Notes under the pieces: generated by a model | The model's input: only the letters and a program-made list of their open reading frames with translations | The model's database searches: none | What the model was told of the DNA's origin: nothing | Assembly: GCF_000971975.1 (NCBI RefSeq) | Contig: NZ_KQ040784.1 | Span: 34,987-98,986 of the forward strand | Reading direction: 5' to 3' | DNA length: 64,000 nt | DNA from: Paenibacillus algorifonticola | Lineage (GTDB): Bacteria; Bacillota; Bacilli; Paenibacillales; Paenibacillaceae | Program-made: the position numbers and the translations under genes | Shown: positions 36,581-45,651 of the stretch, one piece after another | Position numbering within the stretch: the first letter of the stretch is position 1 | How the letters are laid out: each line of letters starts with the position of its first letter

Positions 36581-37798
36581 TCAGGTTTCAAAATAAGTTT
36601 GCCGGATGCAGAAGTATGCTGGCCTTTCGCCCCTCTGCTCAATTAGCGATAATGCCAGCAATTCCTTCATCGATTTTCTTATCGTCACTTCTGACTTGGC
36701 GAAAATTCCGGCCAATTCCTTGATTGTCAGCCCGTTGCCCGAGTCAAAGAAATGGTTCTGGGCTAAAACGAACATGATCTCTCTAACTTCCTTATTTTTA
36801 ATTTCAGAATCATTTCCTAGCTTTTTATCGGCAATTTTCAATAATTCATCTTTTTCCTTCAGCTCTGCATTCATCTGAATGAGAGCCTCAAGAATAATTT
36901 CTAAAAAAACTTCAATAAAACCATTCATTTCTCCTCTGCTTTTAATACTATTCGTAAATTCAAAAGCCTCTAAATACTTATTTTTATATTTATTGCACCC
37001 TCTCGATAAAGAGAGCGTTGAAATGTTCCCTAATGCTTCTGACAAATACATGCTGCTAATAAATCTCGAGGTTCTTCCATTACCATCATAAAACGGATGT
37101 ATATATCCAAAATAATAATGGCCGATAGCCACTTTAATAATAGCAGGAATTTCATCATTTTCATTCATAAACTTTAACAGCTGTTCTGTTGCTTGTATAA
37201 TTTCTTTTTCTGGTGTGATTCCTTGGTGGACAACTTTACCCGTACCCGATTTCTTTAAAATATAAGTCACTTCTTTTCTGAAAATCTCTCCATCCGGCAG
37301 TTCATCCTGATCAATTTCTTTATTTGTAATATCGTCATATATCTTTCTCAAGTGTTGCGGTGTCTTAGGAAATTCAATTTCATTACCCACGAGCCGCATA
37401 TACGATTTAATCATGCTTTCAAATCTTTTTTTAGATTTTTTATTTAACTTTATCTCCTTGGCGCTTCTGGCGATCTCTTCTCTGGTGCTTCTGATTCCTT
37501 CTAAATCGTTTGTGTTAAACAACTCTTCTACTAAGCATTCATTAATAAATTGTCTTCTCGCAACTTTAGGAAGAGCTTCAAATATTTTTTGAAAATGGTT
37601 TGAAATGGAATGAATTTTACTAATTAGCATGATCATTTTGTTTGTAGGCACATAATATAACTCATATATCTGAGGTTGATTCATTGGCTTTATTTTCAAG
37701 CCCAAATGCATCGTTGAATCATGATTAACTCTTCTTAAATAGACCTCGTGAAAATCACCAGCACTTTTTTCATGGAACACTTTATAAATATGCCTCAT
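36581..37798 (-). CDS. Fic family protein with N-terminal inhibitory motif
   Basis: The 405-residue protein has a Fic domain with HPFYDGNGRTSR near residue 234, the complete AMP-transferase core. Upstream lies TNDLEG (Thr96 to Gly101), which fits the (S/T)xxxE(G/N) inhibitory helix of class II Fic proteins, so the enzyme is expected to be autoinhibited. The last 70 residues look like a winged helix (LTIKELAGIFAKSEVTIRKS). The target is unknown. ATG at 37798 behind GGAGTG is preferred to one seven codons upstream. The gene is markedly AT-richer than its neighbours, a sign of transfer. Confidence 0.9.
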   Translation of the reverse strand: MRHIYKVFHEKSAGDFHEVYLRRVNHDSTMHLGLKIKPMNQPQIYELYYVPTNKMIMLISKIHSISNHFQKIFEALPKVARRQFINECLVEELFNTNDLEGIRSTREEIARSAKEIKLNKKSKKRFESMIKSYMRLVGNEIEFPKTPQHLRKIYDDITNKEIDQDELPDGEIFRKEVTYILKKSGTGKVVHQGITPEKEIIQATEQLLKFMNENDEIPAIIKVAIGHYYFGYIHPFYDGNGRTSRFISSMYLSEALGNISTLSLSRGCNKYKNKYLEAFEFTNSIKSRGEMNGFIEVFLEIILEALIQMNAELKEKDELLKIADKKLGNDSEIKNKEVREIMFVLAQNHFFDSGNGLTIKELAGIFAKSEVTIRKSMKELLALSLIEQRGERPAYFCIRQTYFET

Positions 37799-37854
37799 AT
37801 TCGACACTCCATTAGTCATTTACCTAATATTTTTACATATAAAAATAAAAATGT

Positions 37855-37900
37855 CCATATCTATGTGTAAAAACGGCTTTATTTTTACACATAGATATGG
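37855..37900 (-). terminator. Perfect 19-bp inverted repeat, probable terminator
   Basis: CCATATCTATGTGTAAAAA and its exact complement flank an 8-base loop. On the minus strand the repeat is followed by a T-rich tract, and the stop codon of the zinc-ribbon gene lies within the first arm. Alternatively it could be a protein-binding palindrome in front of fic. Confidence 0.6.
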
Positions 37901-38016
37901 AGTTGAGGTTTGTTTATCCTATTTAGCACTTTGATGCTAGCACCACAAACGCATCTCCCGCTGCCATTCTTTTTAATCTTGACCTCCCTCTTACAAGAAG
38001 GACAGGTAACCAGCAT
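37885..38016 (-). CDS. Tiny zinc-ribbon protein
   Basis: The 43-residue frame carries CPSC at residues 5-8 and CVCG at residues 22-25, spaced like a zinc ribbon, with a basic stretch between. AGGGGG lies 9 bases before ATG. It sits just upstream of fic on the same strand and is too short for ordinary gene calling. Similar mini-ribbons occur as isolated proteins in Firmicutes; function unknown. Either a real small gene or the end of a broken larger one; no upstream coding continuation is visible. Confidence 0.6.
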   Translation of the reverse strand: MLVTCPSCKREVKIKKNGSGRCVCGASIKVLNRINKPQLHIYV

Positions 38017-38124
38017 ATGAATAACATCCCCCTACTTAATCAGGTGTTACCATTCTCGACAAGAAAGCTGGCTGTTATTCAATAGTGAATTCTTCTTTTC
38101 TTGTATTACCATTTTCTTCATTAC

Positions 38125-38154
38125 CAAAAAAATCTCCCAAGTTTTTTGGGAGAT
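38125..38154 (-). terminator. Terminator of the ECF sigma operon
   Basis: ATCTCCCAA and TTGGGAGAT with a 5-base loop; seven T follow on the minus strand. Confidence 0.9.
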
Positions 38155-38236
38155 CGACGTTGTTAAGTTGCTTTATAGTTATTTTTCAACAGATGCTTTG
38201 TTTCATTTCACGACTACATATTTCAGTGTTTAAGTC

Positions 38237-38869
38237 TTAAAACCCTCGTTGCTCTATTTTGATCGACTTTGGCAATATTAGTGTCATTTGAGCGTTATAC
38301 GCGTTCGACTGAATCGGTCCGTTATGCCGCTCAAATTCGCCAACCATGACATACATGACCGTTCCCACTACGCTTGTGCTAATCAGCTGTTCCGATGTGT
38401 CGATGGGCTCAGCAGCCCAGTATTGCACCTGCCCCAGCAATTGCACCTTTCCGCCATCCACTTGATCCACACTTACCGGACGAAGCGCTTGTACGACGAT
38501 TTTATCGATCTTCTCCGGTACGGAAATTGGCGCCGTCTCGATAAGTGCCGTTCGTTCCATTTGGCGCATCGCCCCTCTAAGCTCGTCCAATATCCCCGTA
38601 GATATCAGCCCCGCCATCGCAAGGCTAAAGCTCCCAATCATACCGACGATAAACAGGCTGATCCAATCATAACGCAGCGTCGTCCGCTCGCTTCCCGCAA
38701 ACCAAATGTACAATAAAATTTCCGCGCCGAGCAAAATAAAAACTAGCGGAGCCACCCACAGCAGCATATTGTATGCCCCTGTGCCGCTCCAGATGGAAAC
38801 CGCTACAGCGACCCCCATCAATAATAAAGTGATACCCATCGAAAGCGTGCCTACACGCCACTGCTTCAT
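38237..38869 (-). CDS. Membrane protein of the ECF sigma operon
   Basis: The 210-residue product has four transmembrane segments in the first 100 residues and an extracytoplasmic or cytoplasmic beta-rich domain after residue 110. I do not recognise a family. Its start overlaps the stop of the TM2-repeat protein (ATGA), so it is the last gene of a four-gene operon headed by an ECF sigma factor. Confidence 0.7.
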   Translation of the reverse strand: MKQWRVGTLSMGITLLLMGVAVAVSIWSGTGAYNMLLWVAPLVFILLGAEILLYIWFAGSERTTLRYDWISLFIVGMIGSFSLAMAGLISTGILDELRGAMRQMERTALIETAPISVPEKIDKIVVQALRPVSVDQVDGGKVQLLGQVQYWAAEPIDTSEQLISTSVVGTVMYVMVGEFERHNGPIQSNAYNAQMTLILPKSIKIEQRGF

Positions 38870-40068
38870 TCGCTTTTCCCCTTTCGAAGCGAATTCGAAG
38901 ACTGCAGATCTCTAGGGGGAAGTCCCGTATTGCGCTGGCTGCTTCTGCCGAATACTAAGCGCAGGCCTGCGGCGATCATTACAAAAGCCACGAGTGCGGT
39001 CGGCAAATTGTATTTTATATTTTGGTACTGCGCATACCATCTCGGAAAATAATTCTCCGCATATTCGACCAGTACACGATCACCCAAATAATACAAGCCG
39101 ATCAGCAGCAAGGCGATGCCGATCCAACGCTGATACGGTGCAAGCTGCGTAATAATCGCCTGATCCTTCAGCCCTGTCTGTGCTTCGGTCGAAAGCTGCC
39201 GCATGACATCGAAGAAAGCGAAAAACCAGAACAGCGGCATCAGGAATAAAAACATCGACAGGCGCAGCGCATCCATTAAATAAACGGAGATGAGGAAGCC
39301 CGCCATAATTTGCAGACCGCGGGTCTGAAGCCCGAGGTACAGATGGCCTGCTCCAGGAAAGAGCGACAGCGCTGCGGCGAGCGCTTTATTTTTGCGCCCC
39401 TTGTTCATGTATTCCTCCAGCTCTTCAAAAAACGGCCGATCCTCAAGCGGCTCTCCACGTCTCTTGCGGTGCAGCTGCTGAGAAGCATCAAAGATGCAAT
39501 AAATCCAAATGACAGGCACGCCTAGCAAAAAGACAAGAAACTCTTCCGTCCCCGTGACCGACGATATAAAAATGACGACGGCGAACAAGCCGATGGATGC
39601 GACGAGAAAGGTAATACCCCGCTGCATCAGTCCCATTGCCATATGACCCAAGCCAGGAATGATCGACAGCAGCAGCGTATTCGTGCGCTCTTTCTGCTCG
39701 CTGTAGGTCATTGCGTCAGCTTGTGCGCGCATCGCTCCAGGCGGCATGTTGTTGTACATCTGATCTGGACTTGGAGGTGCTCCTGCACCATAAGCAGCTT
39801 CATTCGGATACGGCTGCCGCCTGCCAATGAGCGTTACAATCATATCAAGCATATTGATGCCCCAGAATAGAAACGAGATTAAGCACAGAATAAAGCCCGT
39901 ATCATCTTCAATATAATTTACGATTGAAATTAGAATCAGAATCGCGAGCGGTCCAAACCCTCCTGCAGCGTATAAAATAAATCTTATCGGACGCCCCAGA
40001 TAAGCATGGCCAAAGCCCGGAAACATGGACAGCAGCAGCGCAACAATGGGCTTTTTCTCCCTATTCAT
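38866..40068 (-). CDS. Membrane protein with three TM2-like repeats
   Basis: The 400-residue product contains three copies of a motif, LLLSMFPGFGHAYLG (11-25), LLLSIIPGLGHMAMG (132-146) and AALSLFPGAGHLYLG (232-246), each starting a pair of transmembrane helices. A proline-rich linker (about 85-115) separates the first two. The motif is like that of TM2-domain proteins, here fused in triplicate. Function unknown. It follows the anti-sigma gene by 25 bases and overlaps the next gene. Confidence 0.72.
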   Translation of the reverse strand: MNREKKPIVALLLSMFPGFGHAYLGRPIRFILYAAGGFGPLAILILISIVNYIEDDTGFILCLISFLFWGINMLDMIVTLIGRRQPYPNEAAYGAGAPPSPDQMYNNMPPGAMRAQADAMTYSEQKERTNTLLLSIIPGLGHMAMGLMQRGITFLVASIGLFAVVIFISSVTGTEEFLVFLLGVPVIWIYCIFDASQQLHRKRRGEPLEDRPFFEELEEYMNKGRKNKALAAALSLFPGAGHLYLGLQTRGLQIMAGFLISVYLMDALRLSMFLFLMPLFWFFAFFDVMRQLSTEAQTGLKDQAIITQLAPYQRWIGIALLLIGLYYLGDRVLVEYAENYFPRWYAQYQNIKYNLPTALVAFVMIAAGLRLVFGRSSQRNTGLPPRDLQSSNSLRKGKSE

Positions 40069-40093
40069 CCCTTGATCTCTCCTTCATCATTCG

Positions 40094-40783
40094 TTATTTA
40101 AACCGTTTGGAGGCTATGCCGTCCAGCCAGTGGGAAGTACGATTCATCATTTGCTGCGACCAGGAGGACTCGCGCTGCTCCGTATCTCGAATGTGCTGCT
40201 CCTCTTTTTGCTGCAGCCTGCTGTGGTCTATTTTTTCAAGCTCCTGCGAAATGTTGTTCAGCACTCCTGTACCGAGCAGCAGCAGGGTAATAACCGCAGC
40301 AGCTGAATAATGCGTTGCCGGATGCTGGAGCCAGGATTTGCGGCGGTATGATTTCTCTTGAAGGAAAGGACCTGGCACAGACAGCTGCTGCTCCTGTTTT
40401 TCTAGTTCAGACGGTCCGAACAGCCGCTCGCTGAGCACTCTGCCCAGCTGCTCGAAATCTGGGAGCTTAATCGTCTGATTCAGCGGACTTGCTCCTGCTA
40501 TATGAAGCTCAGGCGTACGGACACTCACCGCCATATCCGCCTCCAATACAAGCATAAAACGCTCCAAGCATGCGTCGCAGCCCGCCAGCCGCCGCTCAAT
40601 CTGCTCGCGTTCCGGATCGGAAAGCAGATTCGCCACGTATTGCTCCAGAAGGGAAGCCTCCACATGGTTACATGGCGTGGATGCTTTACTTGTCGCTGGC
40701 GCTATCTGCTGCTCACCCTGCTCCCGCTGCTGTTGTTTAGGTTTCGAACCATCGCCATGCTTGTGTTCCTCATGATGACTCAT
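40094..40783 (-). CDS. Anti-sigma factor with zinc-finger-like domain
   Basis: The 229-residue protein has a His- and Gln-rich N-terminus, a ZAS-like segment at 36-75 with CNHVE and AGCDACLE, one transmembrane helix near 158-175 and an extracytoplasmic tail. In the usual HxxxCxxC motif the histidine is replaced by Arg65, although Cys38 or His40 could complete a metal site. Its start overlaps the sigma gene stop (ATGA), the normal coupling for sigma/anti-sigma pairs. Confidence 0.85.
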   Translation of the reverse strand: MSHHEEHKHGDGSKPKQQQREQGEQQIAPATSKASTPCNHVEASLLEQYVANLLSDPEREQIERRLAGCDACLERFMLVLEADMAVSVRTPELHIAGASPLNQTIKLPDFEQLGRVLSERLFGPSELEKQEQQLSVPGPFLQEKSYRRKSWLQHPATHYSAAAVITLLLLGTGVLNNISQELEKIDHSRLQQKEEQHIRDTEQRESSWSQQMMNRTSHWLDGIASKRFK

Positions 40784-41337
40784 TCAAAGTCCTCCCTTCT
40801 CCAGTGCCGCTTGATCCAGTTTCTTGCCCGGTACAGGCGCGATTCTACGCTTTTGCGCTCCAGCCCGGTTGAGGACGAAATTTCCTCGTATGATTTCTGT
40901 TCTATATAATAGGCGTTTACGACTTCACGATAATTGTCCGGGAGCTGCTCGACCTGTTCTCGTATGTAGCGTTTTTCCTCGCGCTCGATCGCAGCGCGCT
41001 CCGCGGGCATCGCGGCTCCTTGCCCATCGGTGTCCGGTCCCAAATAGTCCACATATTCGCTCAGTTCTTCCGGCTTGCGTGCCTTGCTCCTCTTCCAATC
41101 AATCGCACGGTTTACAGCAATGCGGGTCACCCAGGTTTTAAAGCCTTCCAGCCTGCACTCGGGGAGAGAGCGGTGAATTTGCAGCAGCACTTCCTGGGTA
41201 ACATCCTCCGCATCATGCGGCGAATGAAGCACAGCATAAACCGTTTTATAAATATGAGCGCCATATTCCTGCACGAATGACTGGAATTCCGCAGGCCCGC
41301 CGTCGCGGAGCGCTATTAACCATGCTTCATCCTGAAT
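40780..41337 (-). CDS. ECF-type RNA polymerase sigma factor
   Basis: The protein has region 2 (VYAVLHSPHDAEDVTQEVLL) and region 4 (AYYIEQKSYEEISSSTGLER). The best start is an unusual ATT at 41337: GGAAGGGGGAG lies 6 bases upstream and it gives 185 residues, the usual ECF length. No ATG, GTG or TTG occurs in frame between it and the terminator of the preceding gene; an ATG at 41457 lies inside that terminator. It should direct transcription of its own operon under control of the membrane anti-sigma factor that follows. Confidence 0.88.
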   Translation of the reverse strand: MQDEAWLIALRDGGPAEFQSFVQEYGAHIYKTVYAVLHSPHDAEDVTQEVLLQIHRSLPECRLEGFKTWVTRIAVNRAIDWKRSKARKPEELSEYVDYLGPDTDGQGAAMPAERAAIEREEKRYIREQVEQLPDNYREVVNAYYIEQKSYEEISSSTGLERKSVESRLYRARNWIKRHWRREDFE

Positions 41338-41411
41338 CTTGCTCTCCCCCTTCCCGTTATAATAGACGCCGGAACCTCGGTCATCCCCTGCACCTGCAAC
41401 TACATTTTTCG

Positions 41412-41463
41412 AAAAAAATAAAAAGGCCCCGCTCCAGCGCAGCAATCGCTGCCGCATTGGGGC
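41412..41463 (-). terminator. Terminator after the YwhD-like gene
   Basis: GCCCC/GGGGC outer stem with inner GCAGC/GCTGC; TTTTTATTTTTTT follows on the minus strand. Confidence 0.8.
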
Positions 41464-41522
41464 GGAACCCGTTACCTATAAGCTCCTAGTTGGGAGCTGT
41501 CTTGGTCATGCTTTCTGCAAGC

Positions 41523-42047
41523 CTACGCCTCCAAAGCCTGCTTCAGCTCATCGGAAGAGTTGGTCCACCATTCTTCATTATGCTCAATAAGCAGCTTGCG
41601 GAAAGCGGCTTTCTCTTCCGCGCCCAGCTCGCCCAAGTTGTAGCGGCGCTTAATCGCATGATCGAGCTTGTTGACATGGTCGGCAAGAATTTTCCAGCCG
41701 CGGCGTGCTTCCGTGTCAATCCACATTTCGCAAGCCGTTGCGCCAGCATAATTCGTGCCATTCTCTCCACGTTCTACCGCCACCCATACAATCCAGCATT
41801 GGCGGCCATTTGGCGTATCCTCTCTATTAGGCGAAAACTTGATGCCGCGCTCTACTTTGCTTTTCGCATGCATCGCGCCGTCGTCGATATAAGCGACGCC
41901 AGCATCAATAATAACGCAGGATACTTGGCTTAGATCAATGGTTCCCGCACCAAAGCCTTTATGCTGTTTATTGCTCACGACATTAAGCGCGAGTGATTTC
42001 TTTTCTTTTTTCTCCGGTTGTCCTTGCTGTTCCATCCGTTCGTACAC
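41523..42047 (-). CDS. ywhD: YwhD family protein
   Basis: The 174-residue soluble protein matches the YwhD family by the stretches GFGAGTIDLS, AYIDDGAMHAKSKVERGIKF and YAGATACEMWIDTEARRGWK. The family is conserved in Bacillales near cell-envelope and polyamine genes; its function is unknown. GAGGACGTG precedes the start. It stands alone behind a region shared with the divergent M1 peptidase. Confidence 0.82.
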   Translation of the reverse strand: MYERMEQQGQPEKKEKKSLALNVVSNKQHKGFGAGTIDLSQVSCVIIDAGVAYIDDGAMHAKSKVERGIKFSPNREDTPNGRQCWIVWVAVERGENGTNYAGATACEMWIDTEARRGWKILADHVNKLDHAIKRRYNLGELGAEEKAAFRKLLIEHNEEWWTNSSDELKQALEA

Positions 42048-42287
42048 GTCCTCTCGTCACATTTCATCTATTGTACTGCCGCAGCAGCTTGCAGCCAATC
42101 TCTCCTTTCCATTTTGAACGTTTTTCCGCAATAACACAAGCGTACACTACACAAATTCCTGCCAAATCCGCAAGAGGGTGCCGCTTTACAAGCCCTCAAC
42201 AGCCCCACTGCAAAAACCGCAAGACTATTCCTGTACAAGCCGACATATACATGCTGTAGATGCTTGTCAACGGGAGGGAAACGTTCA

Positions 42288-44381
42288 ATGACTCCAGGAC
42301 CTTTCAAACGAATCGCGCTCATTATGCTCTCAGCTGTCCTGCTCGGACTGTCGCTGCATCATGGCTTCGGAAACGCTTGGCTATCCCAGTATACGTACGC
42401 CTCCGGCACCTCAGATCCATCATTAGCTGGTTCAGTAAATAGCGCCGCAGCCCACACAACTACTGCCACACCAAGCGGTGCGGCCGGTATAGCAGCTGAC
42501 ACACAGGCTGCTTCGCAAACGGCCAAGCCGCCTGCCCCGGCAGCACCGGCACAGCCCGACCCTGCCCAGCCTGATGCTGCGCAGACGCTCAGCAAAAGAG
42601 TCGTCCAATACAACATGCATGTTGCGCTTCGGGAGGACATCAGATATTTGGATGGCTCCCAGACTGTCACTTGGACGAACCCGGGCAACAAAACAGTGTC
42701 CGAGCTGTATTTTCATCTGTACCCCAATGCCTTTCAATCAGAAAAGTCTACGTTCATGCGCGAGTCTGGCGGCCAGCTGCGGGGCGACAAGGCCACGGTC
42801 GACAGCCAAGGTTATTTGAAGCTGATCACCTTGCAAACGCTAGAGGGCGAGAGTCTGCTTCCCCGCTTGCATTATGTCCAGCCCGATGATGGAAATATGG
42901 ACGACTATACGCTGACGAAGCTCAACCTTCCAGTTCCAGTCGCACCGGGCAAATCAGTAACGCTCTCCATGACCTATGAGGTCAAGCTGCCCGAGGTGTT
43001 CGCCCGCATGGGCTATTCCGGCAGCTTCGTTATGGCGGGCCAGTGGTTTCCGAAGCTTGCTGTTTATGAAATGGCTGGCACACGCGGCCGAACGAATGAA
43101 GGCTGGAACGTCCATCAGTACCATGGCGATTCCGAGTTTTACAGCGATTTTGGCTTGTATAGCGCCCAGATAACAGTGCCAGAAAACTTTAAGGTCGCCG
43201 CTACCGGCATTCAGACGAAGGAAGCTGTGACGCAAAATGGCACAAGCGTCTATCATTTTTATGCCGAGGACGTGCATGACTTTGCTTGGTCAGCTTCGCC
43301 GGACTTCATATATGCGGAGGACACGTTGTCGGGACCGGGCATTCCGGGCGTACGCATCAAGCTTTATCTGGATCCTGCCCACGAAGGGCTGAAAGACCGC
43401 TATTTACATGCAGCGAAATCAGCGCTGTCCAAATATGCGGAGTGGTACGGTGATTATCCGTATTCAACGCTGTCCATTATCGTCCCTCCGAAGGGTGCGA
43501 ATGGCGCAGGCGGCATGGAATACCCAACGCTCGTGACCGCTTTGGCTGCTGAATCCGACAACCCTGGCTACAGCCTCGAGCGGACAGTTGCACATGAGAT
43601 TGGTCATCAGTATTGGTACGGGATGGTCGCATCGAACGAGTTTGAAGAAGCTTGGCTCGACGAAGGCTTTACTTCGTATGCCGAGGATAAAGTGATGGAG
43701 AACGCCTATGACGTTGAGCCTAATCTGGCTCTGGAAGCCAGCTATATTACAGCCCCTGCACCGCTTAAGCAGCCTTCATGGGCCTATCACAGCAGCGATG
43801 AATACGCGGAAAATGTCTATATGCGCGCCAAGCTCGTACTGGTCGGCATTGAGAAGCAGGTCGGAGCAAAGACGATGCAAAAAATTATGCGCACGTATTT
43901 TCAAAAATATAAATTCAAGCATCCAACCACGTCTGATTTCCAGCGAGTGGTCGAGCAGGTTACGAAGGAAAAATGGCAGGACTATTTTCACCAATATGTA
44001 TATGGCAGCCTGATGGCGGATTTTTCAGTAGAGGCCATTCGAGTGAATGAAGTGAACCAGGACAGCAATACGCAGTACGAGTCCACCGTACTGATTAAGC
44101 GCAATGGCGGACAAAATGGACCCATCCCGCTCATTTTCTCCTTTACCGACGGCGAAACGGTTTCGAAAATATGGGATGCCGCCGAGTCGCATATTCAATA
44201 CAAGGTGATGCACGCGGCTCCGCTCGAATGGGTAGCGGTCGACCCGAAAAACAGCAATGTGCTGGACAACAAGCATATTAACAATTTCATGCGCGCAGAA
44301 GTGCCGGAGCAATCGCGCATTCGGTGGAGCCTCGGCCTGACGAAGCTCATTGAAGGCTTGCTCGCATCCGTAGGCTGGTAG
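42288..44381 (+). CDS. Secreted M1 family metallopeptidase
   Basis: The 697-residue protein has an N-terminal signal or membrane anchor (residues 8-28), a Pro/Ala/Thr-rich linker to about 105, and an M1 domain. Zinc ligands are in TVAHEIGHQYWYG and the downstream glutamate in EEAWLDEGF; the exopeptidase loop reads GAGGMEYP. It should trim peptides outside the cell. ATG at 42288 follows GGGAGGGAAA; an in-frame ATG 8 codons upstream lacks a site. Followed after 15 bases by a membrane protein, probably in one operon. Confidence 0.9.
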   Translation: MTPGPFKRIALIMLSAVLLGLSLHHGFGNAWLSQYTYASGTSDPSLAGSVNSAAAHTTTATPSGAAGIAADTQAASQTAKPPAPAAPAQPDPAQPDAAQTLSKRVVQYNMHVALREDIRYLDGSQTVTWTNPGNKTVSELYFHLYPNAFQSEKSTFMRESGGQLRGDKATVDSQGYLKLITLQTLEGESLLPRLHYVQPDDGNMDDYTLTKLNLPVPVAPGKSVTLSMTYEVKLPEVFARMGYSGSFVMAGQWFPKLAVYEMAGTRGRTNEGWNVHQYHGDSEFYSDFGLYSAQITVPENFKVAATGIQTKEAVTQNGTSVYHFYAEDVHDFAWSASPDFIYAEDTLSGPGIPGVRIKLYLDPAHEGLKDRYLHAAKSALSKYAEWYGDYPYSTLSIIVPPKGANGAGGMEYPTLVTALAAESDNPGYSLERTVAHEIGHQYWYGMVASNEFEEAWLDEGFTSYAEDKVMENAYDVEPNLALEASYITAPAPLKQPSWAYHSSDEYAENVYMRAKLVLVGIEKQVGAKTMQKIMRTYFQKYKFKHPTTSDFQRVVEQVTKEKWQDYFHQYVYGSLMADFSVEAIRVNEVNQDSNTQYESTVLIKRNGGQNGPIPLIFSFTDGETVSKIWDAAESHIQYKVMHAAPLEWVAVDPKNSNVLDNKHINNFMRAEVPEQSRIRWSLGLTKLIEGLLASVGW

Positions 44382-44396
44382 AGAGGAGGTTAAAAA

Positions 44397-45212
44397 ATGA
44401 AGCAGCATATGAAGCAAGGCTGGCGGCTCGCCATCCGCCATTTCTATATCGTCATTCTGTTGTTCCTGTACCAGCTATTATGGGGATTTTTCCTTTACCG
44501 TTTTATTGATATGACTATACTGCCGCTGCTGCGGCGCTTTCCCCTCCAGCATCCGTCGGACTCGGCTGTTTCGCTGTTTCTCAGCGAGGCCCAGTTTCAA
44601 TTGACGAAAACGGATCTGATCAACCCTTATCTATGGCTGCTGGGCGGCTTATTCGCTGCCCGCATGCTGCTGACGCCGCTATTCAATGCGGGGCTGCTCT
44701 ATTCGCTGCATCACACGGGTGAAACAGGCGGAACACAGTTTCTTCAAGGCATTCGCAAAGCTTGGAAGCCCGTGACGCTGCTCTATTGGCTGCGCACGCT
44801 GCTTATTCTCGCGCCCGGCTGGTTTCTGCTGCCTCGCGCCTTCAAGCTGCTTATGGAGGGCCATTCACTGAGCGAACTGCTGCAAAGCACGCTGCCAGGC
44901 TTTGGCGGCTGGCTGCTGTGGAGCTTCCTCGTTCACCTGCTGCTGCTCGCCATGCAGTTCGGCGCCGCCTCGGGCACCGGCTCCTTGCGCTCGCTCGGCT
45001 ATGCGCTCCGAAATCTTCTCCCTTATGCCGGCCTCTCTGTGCTGATGTGGCTGCTGGCTGTCACCGCTTCGCTCTCTGTGTCCGGGCTTTCCTATGTTTG
45101 GGCAGGAATGCTGGCGCTCATTATGCATCAAGCCTATCATCTGCTGCGTACCTTGTTAAAGGTATGGACGCTCGCTGCACAATACGATTGCCTGCAATCG
45201 AAGCAGAGCTGA
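44397..45212 (+). CDS. Polytopic membrane protein of unknown function
   Basis: The 271-residue protein has about six transmembrane segments and no motif I recognise. GAGGAGG lies 7 bases before ATG. Close spacing behind the M1 peptidase gene suggests co-transcription. Confidence 0.7.
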   Translation: MKQHMKQGWRLAIRHFYIVILLFLYQLLWGFFLYRFIDMTILPLLRRFPLQHPSDSAVSLFLSEAQFQLTKTDLINPYLWLLGGLFAARMLLTPLFNAGLLYSLHHTGETGGTQFLQGIRKAWKPVTLLYWLRTLLILAPGWFLLPRAFKLLMEGHSLSELLQSTLPGFGGWLLWSFLVHLLLLAMQFGAASGTGSLRSLGYALRNLLPYAGLSVLMWLLAVTASLSVSGLSYVWAGMLALIMHQAYHLLRTLLKVWTLAAQYDCLQSKQS

Positions 45213-45325
45213 GACCCTTTTATGCGACTTTAAATACCCATAATTAGGAAATTATGCTTAGGAAAATGAGGACATCCCGACCTAATTCTCATTTAGTATT
45301 CTCATTTTTCTAAAGTCCTTCTCAT

Positions 45326-45365
45326 AAAAAAGCCGATTGCGACCTTTTGGTCGCAATCGGCTTTT
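45326..45365 (+). terminator. Strong terminator after the peptidase operon
   Basis: A perfect 18-bp stem, AAAAAGCCGATTGCGACC and its complement, with a TTTT loop. The bases 45366-45640 are AT-rich; I see no other element there. Confidence 0.95.
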
Positions 45366-45651
45366 TGCGGTTATCCGGCACCCGCGGACAACGCTTCCAT
45401 TTATTTTCCAATCCAGAGGATGATTCTGACCAAACTCTCTAAATCTTCATTTTACGCTATAATTCTTACCTATATGTACGATTCATAGCATATTGGCCGC
45501 CTATTTTTCATATAAACTGACAAAATGTTTTTTTGCTCGTGAACGGCGATAGAACGAACATTTATTAGGCAAGAAACCTGTTTTAACGCAAAATTGAGCC
45601 AAAAGGTTACATGAGAATTATTAGAAATCCATTCATATAGGAGGAAATCAC

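Noticed and set aside
41412..41457. ATG at 41457 as the sigma factor start
   Set aside because: It lies inside the terminator of the preceding gene, lacks a ribosome site and would add 40 residues unlike ECF N-termini.
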